A stretch of DNA of 64,000 nucleotides from Hirudinaria manillensis (lineage: Eukaryota; Annelida; Clitellata; Hirudinida; Hirudinidae). The translations under genes were made by a program, and so were the position numbers. How positions within the stretch are numbered: position 1 is the first letter of the stretch; each line of letters starts with the position of its first letter. Under the pieces are notes generated by a model. It worked only from the letters and a program-made list of their open reading frames with translations, ran no database searches and was not told where the DNA came from. This document shows positions 36,536 to 48,800 of the stretch, piece by piece. The stretch spans positions 7,312,501 through 7,376,500 of the forward strand of contig CM067527.1 in the NCBI GenBank assembly GCA_034509925.1, in the 5' to 3' direction.

Positions 36536-37842
36536 TGATAAGTGGTGCTGTTGATGGTGATGATCCTGGTATTGCTGATGATCTCAGTGGCGCTGGTAAT
36601 GATTGTTATGAAAAATTGATGTGGTGGCATTGATGTTGTGGTCACCTTGAGTTATCAGAATTATCAGAGCCTTCATAAAATCAGTTGGAACCCAGCAAGG
36701 TTTTCACATTTGTCTTGTTCTCCAATAATCTTACCATCAATCTTCTTTGCTTTCACTGTCGCCACCACCACCACCACTGAGCAACTTAATCCACAAGTAT
36801 TTCCATCTGAGTTGAGTGTTTCATTTGATCTTTTATTGTTTGTGCATCCAGAGTCTCATTTCTGCTTTTGCAAAACATTAATTCAGAACCTAATTTTACA
36901 TAAGTTGGTTTTGTTGTTTACCTTAAACTAAGAATTTTTTTCTAGCTTTTTGTGTTCTGATATTTAATCAGGTCAAGTAAAATCATTTTTGTTGAGATCT
37001 CATTTTGTGGAGTTGAGATTGTCACTAGTCTTAGAAATTTGTTTAATCAAACTTATTTATGTTAATAGGAATGGATTTTCAAATTATTTTTTGCACGAGT
37101 TCTGCCAAAATTGTGTTTGAGGCAAAGTCTAGTCAGCTTGTTTAGTCATCATAGTTCTCAAGATCTCCTTTTTACTGCAGTGATTGTTGGAGATTCAATC
37201 ATAGTATTCATACTGTCATTGCAATTTGTCCTTGCTCGAATTGGAAATCGAAAACTGTGTTAGTGGTCCTATTGGGCCCTTCAGTTTGAATAAATAAATA
37301 AATTCACTCATAGTACTTCCTTCCCCACTGATGATGATGATGATGATTTTCATGTTTAATTTCAATCACATTTGTATTTGAAACATTTACTCTTGTAAAT
37401 TGAAGAGTTAGAAAACATTTTATCTGATTTTTTATTTGTTAACAGTATTTTTGACCCCTTGGGGCAGATGTTCTTAAACTTTTTTTTAAATTTGTGACAC
37501 AACTAAAATAAATTGGAGACAGACCAACAGCAGAAACTTATTGAACATTGCAAAATTGAAACGATTGTCATATCTGTAACACGAGTGGCAACATAACCTA
37601 ATATCATAACCTAACATAACCTAATATCACGTTTTGAATGCTTAAAAATCAACCGCTCGAGATAAAAATGGATTATTTAGAATCTATTTTTGGGAGATTT
37701 AATTGTGTTGCAGATATCACAATCATAAATTGAAGCAAAGCAATGTTCATAATTGATACATGAATCTATGAAACTAAATCATAACTGGTGTAATATCAAA
37801 CATTGAAGCAGAACAATAGAATAAACGTGAAGCAGAACAAGT
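36536..37842. other. 3' flank of LRRFIP gene
   Basis: Probable 3' UTR and spacer. A candidate polyadenylation signal lies at 37289-37294. Repeated ATAACCTA units occur at about 37593-37630. No exon is recognised except the tentative minus-strand exon starting at 37843. Confidence 0.45.
37289..37294 (+). promoter_or_regulatory. Candidate polyadenylation signal of LRRFIP gene
   Basis: AATAAA within a short AATA run about 750 nt past the stop codon. It is the first clear AATAAA seen, but other signals are possible. Confidence 0.35.
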
Positions 37843-40800
37843 CTAATACTTGTCTAGGCAGCTTTGATTGTTTTGTAGTTCAAGTTTGGCAAAAGCCGAA
37901 GTCTTTGTCCTGGGGAATGCTCTTCGTTCATGCCGAATGTAGCTTATGAATCCAATAAAGCAGTAGAGGCACACTGATTTCTGAGAATGTAAACAAGATT
38001 TTTTTTAAATTAATGCATTAACTATCAAGACAATTGGATAGTAAAATTCTGATTTATTTCATAAGGTAAATATTATTTTAATAATTACATTTAGATATAT
38101 TAATCAATTCTTTAATGAAATATAAAATGCAAGAAGTCTTAATCATGACTCACTTGGGAATGAGGTAGTTGAAACTGTGAAGTCACTTTGTGCTATAAAT
38201 AAATAAATAAATTGATTAATTAATGACGACTATAAACCTTATTTTTGAATGTTTTAAATTAATAAGAGAGTGTTAAATATCAGTTTAATGTAAATATTGT
38301 TATAACCCTAAAAATAAATAATTAAAGAATAATTGAAATTATATGGGAAATTAATTAAATTAATAATTAATTAACGTTTAGAGTGCTATTCATAGACTTG
38401 GGTTAGGTTTGGATTGGAACCTTGACAAATCATGTAATCGGGAAAAAGGGGGGAAAAGCAGAGAGCGAGAGAATTAGCAGATTCCAAGACTTGGACAATT
38501 GAGCATTGTACATCTTCCAAGCCATCTGAACACTTTCAATAAACCTGACCTTCTATAAATAATTTGAGGACCCCGGGTTATTACATTGGTGTCAGGAGTG
38601 GGATTTAGAGTTAAAGGGTATCCAAGAGTAACTAAGGTAGAGGCTTAATAAGTTGAAAAGGGAAGGATGACGAAGTACTTGGATGAATTGTACGTGCCTC
38701 GATTGAGACGAGAATTGAGAAATCGAGGCCTGGATTGGAAAGGCACGAAAGCTGAGATACGGGAGCGACTTGGGGCATGGCTGACAGAGATTGGCCATGA
38801 CCCAGAGGAATACGAATTCGAGTCTGAATTTACTGAGTTTCTGAGAAAGTGCAGAGAGGACTGGGGGGAGTGTATTAGGGGTGATTTGGAAAACACAGCT
38901 GTCCCTTGTCAGGATGCCTCGTTGGATCTGGGTGAAAACTCTACTGAGAAGAGTTCTGATGGTTCTTTTGAGGAGAGCAGAGTGGTGCTTTCATGTTGCA
39001 AGGAACTAGGAGAGGAGTGCAAAAATGGTCCAAACGAAGAACAAATCATATTTGTTGTTCCAGGTACAGTTTCTGGCAGCATTGGGATGGAGTCATTAGA
39101 AGACACATCCGACCACAGTGCATGCCTGTCTCCAGAAACTCTGTGTGTGATGACGGACTCAGAGGACTTGCCGTTGGAGCCCATGGAGTTACCAGATCAG
39201 GTCAAGTCGTCAGCAGGGCCCAGAGAGCTCACGGAGGTGTTAGTGGAGCAAGTGGCGCCTTCAGAGGAGACCATGGATTTGCCAGTGGATCCTGTGGAGT
39301 TGTTGGTGCAGCCTGAGGAGTTACTGATGAGGCACGTGGAGTTGCCAGTAGAGCGCACGGAGTTGGTACTGGTGCAGGTGGAGTCTTCCGAGGAGCCCGT
39401 GGATTTGCTGGCGGTGCTCTTGAGATCAAATGGACCTGTGGAGTCTTCGGAGGAGTCCGCGGATTTAGCAGCGGAGCCCATCAAATCAGCTAAGTCAGTG
39501 GAGCCTGCGGATGTTTCGGCTACATTGGAGATAACAGAAGGGAGTGCTCGGGAATTCGGGAGTGATGGGAAAGTGCCTAGCATGGAAGGTGGAGCAGGTG
39601 CATCCATCCATCCTGTAGAGAGTTTGGGATCTGCCGACTTGGTGGAGCAGGAGGGTGAACTTGGAAGTGGCGATGTTCTGCGACTGAAACTTGTGGGACA
39701 CAGGAGCAGAATGGAGGAAAGAGAAATCCCAGAAGAGGACAAAGCAAAAGGATCTGGGATTCACAGCCAAGAGATTGTCGGGAAACAATCGGATCATGTT
39801 CCTAAAGTGAAAATGAAAATGGAATGGATGTCTATTCGGGACGAGCAGATTTAAGGAGGGGGCAATGTTATAACCCTGGAAATAGATAATTAAAGAATAA
39901 TTAAAATTATATGGCAAATTAATTAAATTAATAATTAATTAACGTTTAGAGTGCTATTCATAGTCTTGGGTTAGGTTTGGATCGGAACCTTGACAAATCA
40001 TGTAATCGGGAAAAAGGGGGGAAAAGCAGAGAGCGAGAGAATTAGCAGATTCCAAGACTTGGACAATTGAGCATTGTACATCTTCCAAGGCCATCTGAAC
40101 ACTTTCAATAAACCTGGCCTTACATAATTAGTTTGAGGACCCCGGGTTATTACAAAATGCTGTCAGGATATATAAGTTTACGTCTGAATATACAAGACAT
40201 GTGCAATGAGTTATGCAGAATAAGTAATCCCAGTTAATCAGAAATAAAGAAAATATCGCTCCAATGATAATTAATTTTAAATCAGTGAAATTCACCTGAT
40301 GAGGTAGCTGTTGTTGTACAAGCCCCTAGAATGTTTAATAAGCATAGTACATTGCATTATAATGTATTAATGGAATTACATTTAATTAGTGCATTGCATT
40401 ATAATGAATTACATTTAATTAGTACATTATACACATTAATTGCATTACATTCAAGCCAGTCAACATTAAATTTTAAAATTAAAAAAATCTTTTTATAGGC
40501 TGATGCTTGCACTAGATTTATTTATTTATTTATTAAATGTATTAAATCAGCACCTAGGGAAAGGGATTTTAGATTTATCATCTTTTATTATATAGTCTTG
40601 TCATTTTTTTACTTAAACTTAAACTTGTGGCTGGAAATAGATGAAAAAGAAAGTCAACAATACTAACTATTTTTATCCTTAACCTCTTCTTTTGAAATAT
40701 TATAGCAAACTTGATAAACACCTTCAATTAGTTGAAAAAATATTTCAACTCTTATACATCAACAATGTTGAAATCATTTCAGTAGTATCCACTTATCGAA

Positions 40801-41266
40801 CAAATACATTCTAACCTCGGCAAAATAGAATTTTTGCAATTGCTCCATTCCAATGAAAGGTGTTCTTCAAGAACTTAGCTGGGTGTTCAACAACCAAGTT
40901 TTCTAAAGAATCCAGATGCATTCTGACATTTGTAAATGTATTGGAAAATTTATTATTAAATGAATGCACATATCATAGATATATGGTAATTATAAATATG
41001 TACATTATTATATTACTAGCATTGTTATTATATAGATTTTTTTTTTATTGCAGTTAATAATTGCTTTGCTTCAGAAAGGAAAGGATTTCTATAAGAAACT
41101 TTGTTTTGCCTTTGTGGACCACCTCTACATCATCCCCATAATAAACTCTTGATGCGTTTGCGGTATTAATCATCACATTCTCATTTAGAAACTGCTCACA
41201 AGGCTTTGCCTCTGACAAATGAAGTCTTGAGAAAACCACGATTAACACCATATTATATGTGAACAT
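37843..41266 (-). CDS. Tentative small membrane or secreted protein gene (unverified model)
   Basis: Not recognised as any family. Suggestive pieces on the minus strand: (1) a frame from 41266 with a signal-peptide-like start (MVLIVVFSRLHLSEA) followed by KPCEQFL and VYYGDDVEV, faintly reminiscent of a sushi domain; (2) a 30 nt candidate exon at 40296-40325; (3) a 39 nt candidate exon at 38154-38192; (4) a terminal exon at 37843-37980. All three later pieces have clean AG/GT borders and lengths divisible by three. In one frame the two micro-exons share QLPH and the last exon encodes a hydrophobic segment, a basic tail and a stop at 37843. In another frame they are Ser/Thr-rich and end in a hydrophobic tail with a stop at 37928-37930. 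I cannot choose between them. The LTR element at 38298-40154 would lie in the intron between the micro-exons. Confidence 0.22.
38298..38585 (+). repeat. 5' LTR
   Basis: 288 bp, TG...CA. It contains AATAAA at 38538-38543 as the likely polyadenylation signal. Near-identical to 39866-40154. Confidence 0.93.
38587..38605 (+). promoter_or_regulatory. Primer-binding site for tRNA-Leu
   Basis: TGGTGTCAGGAGTGGGATT is the exact complement of the 3' end of animal tRNA-Leu (CAG-type, including CCA). It begins one base after the LTR, as in Ty3/gypsy and related LTR elements. Confidence 0.85.
38667..39854 (+). CDS. SAP-domain protein of LTR element (gag-like candidate)
   Basis: 395 aa, uninterrupted. 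Residues 8-35 fit the SAP motif (LYVPRLRRELRNRGLDWKG, then TKAEIRERL), a helix-extended-loop-helix fold that binds AT-rich DNA. It is followed by an acidic and aromatic stretch (about 42-70). Residues about 165-260 hold degenerate short repeats of the type PVDPVELL or PVERTELV, encoded by GTGGAGTT-type units. The C-terminus is charged. No zinc knuckle CCHC is seen, and no pol motifs occur. SAP modules occur at the start of Gag-like proteins of some invertebrate LTR elements, so a gag role is plausible but inferred. The ORF is intact although the LTRs have diverged by a few per cent. Confidence 0.75.
   Translation: MTKYLDELYVPRLRRELRNRGLDWKGTKAEIRERLGAWLTEIGHDPEEYEFESEFTEFLRKCREDWGECIRGDLENTAVPCQDASLDLGENSTEKSSDGSFEESRVVLSCCKELGEECKNGPNEEQIIFVVPGTVSGSIGMESLEDTSDHSACLSPETLCVMTDSEDLPLEPMELPDQVKSSAGPRELTEVLVEQVAPSEETMDLPVDPVELLVQPEELLMRHVELPVERTELVLVQVESSEEPVDLLAVLLRSNGPVESSEESADLAAEPIKSAKSVEPADVSATLEITEGSAREFGSDGKVPSMEGGAGASIHPVESLGSADLVEQEGELGSGDVLRLKLVGHRSRMEEREIPEEDKAKGSGIHSQEIVGKQSDHVPKVKMKMEWMSIRDEQI
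39853..39862 (+). promoter_or_regulatory. Polypurine tract of LTR element
   Basis: AAGGAGGGGG overlaps the ORF stop and ends three bases before the 3' LTR; the expected plus-strand primer site. Confidence 0.8.
39866..40154 (+). repeat. 3' LTR
   Basis: 289 bp, TG...CA, near-identical to 38298-38585 with most differences at its two ends. Confidence 0.93.
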
Positions 41267-42869
41267 ATTTCAGAGAAAAAGTCCCGCAGAAATATCAATC
41301 GGATGAGTAAGTATCGGACAGGCTTCTCTCATTGAGCAGGAAGGACAAAAGATAAACAATAAAAAATGAAGAAATAAAAAACAAAATAAATCTATAAAAA
41401 AAATAGGCAAATGCACGCAGACAATACAATACTGTACTATAACAATACCATTTAAAGCGCAAGAGATTTTAAGATGTCCCATTGTCAATGTATGCTACTC
41501 TATTCTTTTTGACTTTTGTTTTTAGCAAAATCATTATTTATTTATATAGTATTACTATCATCAAAAGGTTTAAAAAAAATAATCTTAGTTAACCATACTT
41601 CATTTGTTTACCTCATCTGGTTGTTCAAACACATTTATTATATTTGCATATATTAAATATGTGCATATATTATATGTTCATATATTAAATATATGCATAT
41701 AAAAATATTTTTTAAAGTGCGTGAGGTAGTAACCTTGAAGTAGCCTAACAAATGCTCATTTAACAATCGTTGTGTTCGAAGAGACTATAAATTATTTGGC
41801 CGATGTCTTTTGGCCGATTAGGTTAATGCAATAATATTGGATCTATAAAAAATTACACATATAAATAAATGAATAAATAAAGCAAGAATACCAAAACTTG
41901 ATTTAGAGCAAAGTTCACATAAACTTCCAAGTTTTGACTGCAAGAATTATGTCACTAATAATTTTTGTGATGATAAGTCTTTTTTGTCATCCTTTATTAA
42001 TATTACTTTCATTAATTAAAATCTTTAATCACTTCAAAGTTAACTTTTTAAGCTTGACTAAGGACTGACTAAAAAGATATAGTTACCTTGAAGAATTTCC
42101 TGCAAGTTTCTTTCCTCAGGAGTTTCTATTACATAACTGTACATTCACAGTCAGATTAACCATCTTTGGTCGAGCTTCTCGGCATCAACTCTCACCCAAG
42201 AATGCCTTCAATGAGTTTTAAAATTCAAAGCCATTGAAGATGTTCAAAACAAAATTGTCAGGATAGTACTAAGGCTAGTCACTAGTTAAAACTTTTTTTA
42301 ACGGAACATACAAAACTCATCCCGAGTCTACACTCCGCCCTTGATAGGTTCTCAGACATTTTTGCCAATCTCTGAGAAGCTCATTTTGGCGCCAATTCTG
42401 GAGCGTAACCCTTTCGATTAAAATGAATGCAAATCGTTCACCATGGTAACGTTAACTAGTAACCCTGGAGATATTGCGCTTAAGCCGATTATTAATTTAT
42501 GTGTTAAGGCTACTGCTTGTTAAAAATATAAAAAATATTGCCAAATTAATCTGTTTAAAAAACAAAAAGTAAGATTCTTGACTTGAAGATCTTAGCAGAT
42601 TGAAATTTTTTAAATCCCTACTGCGGATATTCAAAAAAGTTAGGGCTTATGATTGCAATTATTATATTTGTCATTATGAGAATATAATAAGTTTTGAAAT
42701 AAATTGTATCGATTTAGTGTAGATCGAGTGTTTTTATTAAGCAAATAGCTGAACTGAAACACGTCTGCGTAGTTGCGAGGAGCTGTTTGTAGTTTTGTCC
42801 GATTTGCTAAAGCTAATTGTTGAATTAGGCCATCGGACTAAGCTTCGTTGTTTATCTCAAGTGAAAAAG
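41267..42869. other. Spacer upstream of ESYT
   Basis: AT-rich. It includes a largely palindromic ATATGCATAT-type stretch at about 41640-41702. It should hold the ESYT promoter and 5' UTR at its right end. No verified exon. Confidence 0.4.
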
Positions 42870-45800
42870 ATGTCGGCAAACGCGGAGATTGCCAGGCAAA
42901 AGTCAGACCGCCCAAAGAAGGCCAGCAGGACTCAGAGTGTACAACTGCTTCCGTTGATGATAAAGTCAGCCACAAGTGCTGGTCTTTTATTCGCAGTATG
43001 GGGCGTCGGTTGGATGAAGTTCAGTTTGTCTTGGGTTATCGGAGCTTCTGCACTTTATTTCGTTGGAAAGGAGTTCAGGAAGTCCAATAAGGTCAGAGAG
43101 GAAGAAGCCAAAGCAGCAGAAGAACCAACTTTGGCTAGGGTTGATGAACTCCCATCATGGGTAGGCAGACTTTATAAATTAGTAAATGTTTATCTGCATA
43201 AGTAAGGATAACATACATTTTGCAGATATGTTTGCATGCTGCATAACTAGCTTAGCTAACTTTATCTCTGAAATGTAATATCTAACTCGCCAGTACAATT
43301 TATAAACAAATTTTGGAGAAGTGACAGGTGACAGTCAACTCACATGCAGAGATTTTTATGTTTTACCTCCCAACTGAAAATCCACAGAAAACTAATAAAA
43401 GTTGCATCTTTAAATTGATTTTTACTTGTCATTTCTCCCTGGATACTTTTATGAACTGGAATCTTTGTGAAGCTTGTAATCATCATTGTAGACATTGTTT
43501 TAGTCCCAATGACATTTAATGTCAGCACCTAACACTTAATCATTAATTTTAACTTATATTAACAACTGTACATTTTTTGACTCAAAATTTGTTAAAATGT
43601 GATCCAGGTTTATTTCCCTGACATTGAACGTGCAGAGTGGCTCAATAAGGTAAAGATGAATTCTTGGATCAATGAAAACCGTGGACACCGATATTTTTAA
43701 AGTTTAAAATATGTGGAGTACAAACTTATCTTAAAAATTCTTATAATATTGGCAGCATAATTCAAATATGGTTTATTAATGTCATTATTAATGTCATTAT
43801 CTTTTGAATAAAGGTTAGTTAATTATTCTTAGGTGGTTCAGCAGATGTGGCCCTACGTTGGAGAACATGTTTCTAAAACCCTGCGAAGTTTTCAGGATAC
43901 CATCAATGAGAAGTTGCCAAAATATCTCCAGCCATTCAGATTTGAAGACATTTGCCTCGGAGATATCGTTGGTTCTTTTTCGGTTTTTTCAATTCATCTA
44001 ATTGGCTCCTTCATTAGCCATTCAAATTTTCAAGTGGTTGTTGATTGAAATCAGTTGACACATCATCCATAAGTTAATTATAATTATTGATTATCAATCA
44101 GTCATAAATTATAACAAGATTAGCCAATAACTCAATCTCTTGTTTTATATCCTGCCATGTAAAAGTCATTGAATTGAACTATGTTCTGTGATTTTGTTCA
44201 TTCATCCTTCCTTCATTCTAGCCTCCCAGACTTGGTGGAGTGAAGGTTTACATTGATAATGTCAAAAGAGATGAAATTGTCCTCGATGCTGAGTTGTCGT
44301 TGGTACTTTTTGTCTTTGGGTGGGGTATGGGTGGGGTGTGGGTGGGGTTTGAGTGGTAGTGCATTTGGTGTGTGAACTGTTGTGAATCATTGTGTGGTTA
44401 CAGGATCTTTGTTTTGTTTATTGAAGATTATTTCGGTGGTAAACAGATTGCCAAGTTATTCAGTGTTTCATTAAGTTTTGAAATTTATGGCAACAATTCT
44501 TTTAAGTTTTTGAAGCATGTTTATTATTGTCAATTTAATGTTAACAAATCCTAACTCAATGAATTGTGTTTGCATGCACGTGATATTAGGAATGCCAAAA
44601 AAGGTGGTAAGCATGATGGAGTTGATTTTAAGCATTCATTCTAAATGATGCATCAGTGCTTAATGATTTTGACTTTATTTCAAACCAGTGATCAAGATAA
44701 TATTTTTAAAATCATTGCTTTCATGTTGGAAATAAAATTATTATTGTTATTATTATTATTATTATAATTTTAAGTTAATATTTAGCCTAGTAGATATTGA
44801 TCATGCTGACTAGTCAAAAACAAGGAGCACAGGCTTTTATAATCAGGCCTTTGAAGCTTTGGCAACAGGCTGCATTCAGATTTGCTCAGCACAATGTACA
44901 CAGTGAATGTACTGCACAATGGTATGTACACTTAAGCACTTTGTCTTTGACAGGTATTTGGGGGATGCTGACATCAATGTTTCTCTGAATGGAGTTAAAG
45001 CTGGCATCAAAGATATTTTGGTTGGCTTTCCTACCTTTGCCCAGTCTCAACCAAACAGACACACACACACGCACAACAAACACACTCACCCATGTCACTT
45101 TACTAACTTCACTCATTCGTTGTGGCAGCTTCATGGAACAGTAAGGATCATCTTAAGACCTCTGATCAACAAAATCCCACTTATTGGTGGATTTGAATTC
45201 TGCTTCCTCAATTCACCTGTAAGTAGGAACTGTTATTGTCAGATTAGAAATAATCCGTTGCTCCAAATTTTGTTTTTCAGAATAGGTGTTATACATTTTA
45301 TTTGCTTGAATTATAATAATTTTGATAAAACATTTCTGATAAGAATATTTGAAAACATTGCAAACATTGTAGTTTAATTCTTATGCAACACATTCTCAAC
45401 ACAGACAGTTTTACATTGTAAATGGCAAAATTTCTTTTGTCTCAGAACATGGATTTCGATCTCACAAATTTTGCCAACGCACTCGACATGCCGATACTCA
45501 AGTGAGCGAGTTCATAATTTTAAAACTTAATCTCCAAATTGCCACATAAATCATCACAAGCATCACTGCTATCATCATCTCATTACCATTATCTCCATCA
45601 CCACTGCTATCGTCATCTCATTATCATTACTCCATCATTACTACTATCATCATCTCTCATTCCTCTCCAGTGACTCCCTTCGCAAGATCATCAACGACCA
45701 GGTGTCAAACGTGATCGTCCTCCCGAACTTCATCAGAGTCGACCTCTGCTCCGTCGAGGACATGGTGCTCACCAAGAAGGAAATTGAACTTCCGCAGGCA

Positions 45801-48800
45801 GTTCTTCTCTTTCTTCATTTAAACTTTATTTATGTTTTCTTTTCTCTGAATATTCATAAGTCTCCTTGCCATGAAATATTTTCTTTGCCTTGAAGTTTGG
45901 TGGAATGTTAATATTAATGGGTAACTGATTGATTTAATGCAAATCCATTTGATAACCAAAAATTTGATCATCATCCACATTGTTTATTTTGATAAAAATT
46001 AATATTTATTTTAACAACAGGCTGTGATAAGGGTGACGTTGATGGAGGCAGACGACTTGAAGAGAGCCGATGCGGGAAAAATATTCGGAAAGGGAAAGTC
46101 CGATCCTTACTGCAAGATTTCAGGTGGGACAATGATGATAACGGGTTTTGAGCGTCCAATTTTAAACTGACCCAATTTTTAGTGATTTGACCCAGTTTCT
46201 AGTGACTTGATCTAATTGGCTATGGATAGGCATAGTCAAGGAGGCTTTGGTTAACACACTTATCTTAATTAGGTCTTTCAAGGGGTCAAAATGTTGACAG
46301 AGTTCAACAGCTAATATTTTCGTTTAACTAACAAAGTTGACTTAACTAATTTTATATTTTTAAAATTTTGTTTTTAAAGTTGGAGGAGCAACGTACTCAA
46401 CGAAATACAAAGAGAGTACAGTGAGGCCGAGATGGGACGAATCTTTTGAGGTTCTTAAATGCAATGCTTCGTTCATTACGAGGAAGGCATTGATATTTGC
46501 TGATAATTATTTTTGTGCAATTAATAACATTATAGGTATCTGTTACTGATCAATATCGCTGCCATTAAAATTATCCAAGTCTATCAATCCTTAGAAAGGT
46601 TATATATAAGGGTTATGCAATCATAAGAACAATCGGAAGCCATTATCATTTACATATTATATGTTAATATTTAAATTAAATTAATGTTATTTAAATTAAT
46701 ATTTAATTTTCCATTTAAATTCTCCATAACTCTTAAGGGTTGTTCAACCATTTCACATCTTATTACATTCTCAATTTATTTTTAATTAATTGATATTTCC
46801 ATATATATTAAGAAATGGTTATTAACCTCAGCTTCATGAATATTTATGAGCTCATGAATATTAACAGTAACTAAACTCTCTGTCCACATCCAGTTTATCG
46901 TGAAGGACATCCAGGGCCAGGAAATAGAGGTGAACGTCTTTGACCATGACGATCATGCCAATGATGACTTCATTGGAAAGTACGTACGACGATGCGTTTG
47001 GAAATTGGTTAATTATTTAATTAATATTTATCGATTAATTACTATTATGGTTTTAACTTTTATAATAATCATAATAATTAAAACGTTTAAGTTTATTATT
47101 ATTGCCTGATTGTAATTTGTTATGTTCAGTGGATCAGAGGTTCACTCGACTTGTAATTATCACAAGTTCGGTGTTACTTTATTTATTTTAACCTGTTAAT
47201 GAATTAATAATTAATGCTAATAAATGCATTGTTGGATTGGCACAGCACTTACATCAGAATTGAGGATTTGGCCAAAGTTGGACACATGGACGAGGTGGCT
47301 TTTGATTGAATTTCTGAATTTGTAAATTTATTAATTACTAGTGGTGCCCAGCCACGCGTTGCTGTGGCTCAATCTGCTTAATTTTACAAGAAAGAAGTTT
47401 TCTAATATGTTTATTTTTACAATTTCACAAATTTGCGTGAGGGTTACAATAGTTTAAGTTTTTTAATGTCTCGCTAAAGTTTATTTACATAGATGGGCGG
47501 ATTTTCGAAAAAAGCTTATTTTTACACAATGCAGTTGTGGCATATATATGAAACCTATATACAAACAATCCTCTAATCGAGCACTATATTGTGTCAAAAT
47601 TTCAAAGCAATTGGTCAAGTACTTTCAGAGAACATTTGCATGTTACAAACACACATTGCATTTTTATTTATATAGATTGGTCATACATTTGTTATTAATA
47701 AATTATAAAACTCAAGGCTGCCATGTTTTTGATCATTTTGTTTCAATGTGATCTTCAATCGAACGATGGCAATTGATTTCCGTTTTCATTTTTAAAAGTG
47801 GATCAAGCTGTCCAACGTGAAGACCGGAAGGATCCGCGTGATTGCGACGATGTATTACCTCACGGCTGACTCGGAGGACCCCAACAGGGTGGGTAACTGT
47901 TGATTCGTGTTGATTAGGAAAATCCAACTTTGAGTCTCTGGGATTTGATGAACGAAATGTTATTGAAGTAATACTTCTTGTGATAATTTAAGAACCATCT
48001 GATGTTGGATTAATATATGTACATAGTAATATGGTGAACTACAATCTTATGTTGAAGTAATGTTTGATGTAATAAGTTAACCACCATCATCTGATTTCAA
48101 TTTGATGTTCAGGTGAAAAATACTCTCGGATCAACTGCCATACTCTTCGTTTCAGTGGATTCTGCCAAAGACCTTGCCGTGAGGATCTCCATTTGTTCTT
48201 TAATAAGCACTTTATTATTGCCAATTAATTACTTCAATAAAAGTTAATTGCCTTACAAAATAATTTTAAGGTCTTTAATTGTGGCACTTAGTAATATAAT
48301 AATAATTGTTCGATAATATTTGCTGACGTTAGGATTGAATTTATGTTTAGATTTGAAAAAATTTTTAATTTTTAATGCAATCCTAGATAAAATTAGGCTT
48401 CACGAATTAATGTGAATCTCGTGTTTGTGCTTATTTGATGGAGGGCATTTCAGATCAGACTAGAACTGTGGCAGCTGGGTTGTGGTGATGATAACATGTT
48501 AATTGGAACACTTATCCATTAGTTACTTACATTAGCCTAGTGGTTATTAAAAGTTAATGTTTGACTTTAATCCTAATTAATTAATTTACTTATTTACTGA
48601 AATTGTCCGAGTAAATCTTAAGATTGGTTAAGGATTCATTTCTCTATTAGTCGAAGGATTGCTTTTGTATGTCGTTCTAAAGCTCGAAACAAAACCATTT
48701 GATGTTACAGGCATATACAGTAAGTTTTGTTGGATACGATCAGTTTGTTGTTTGTGAATGTTGTTGTTGTAACAGCATATCCAGGTTTTATAACACTGCA

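Larger units (their letters stand above)
38298..40154 (+). mobile_element. Short non-autonomous LTR retrotransposon with SAP-domain ORF
   Basis: An 1857 bp element bounded by two direct repeats of 288-289 bp that begin TG and end CA and differ at about a dozen bases plus one indel. A primer-binding site lies one base after the left LTR and a purine tract just before the right LTR. The only ORF (395 aa) starts with a SAP-like motif. No protease, reverse transcriptase, RNase H or integrase is present, so mobilisation would need another element's enzymes. The flanking 5-mers (38293-38297 and 40155-40159) do not match cleanly, so no target-site duplication is evident. Confidence 0.92.

Noticed and set aside
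38298..40154. Interpretation of the LTR element as an endogenous retrovirus
   Set aside because: No pol or env-like coding and no viral motifs; it fits a non-autonomous LTR retrotransposon.
38293..40159. Target-site duplication of the LTR element
   Set aside because: The flanking 5-mers AATAT and AAATG agree only partly, so I do not claim a duplication.
41749..42180. Extra minus-strand candidate exons ending in TTCAAG before GTTACT or GTAACT
   Set aside because: Reading phases do not connect to each other or to the tentative downstream exons without stops.
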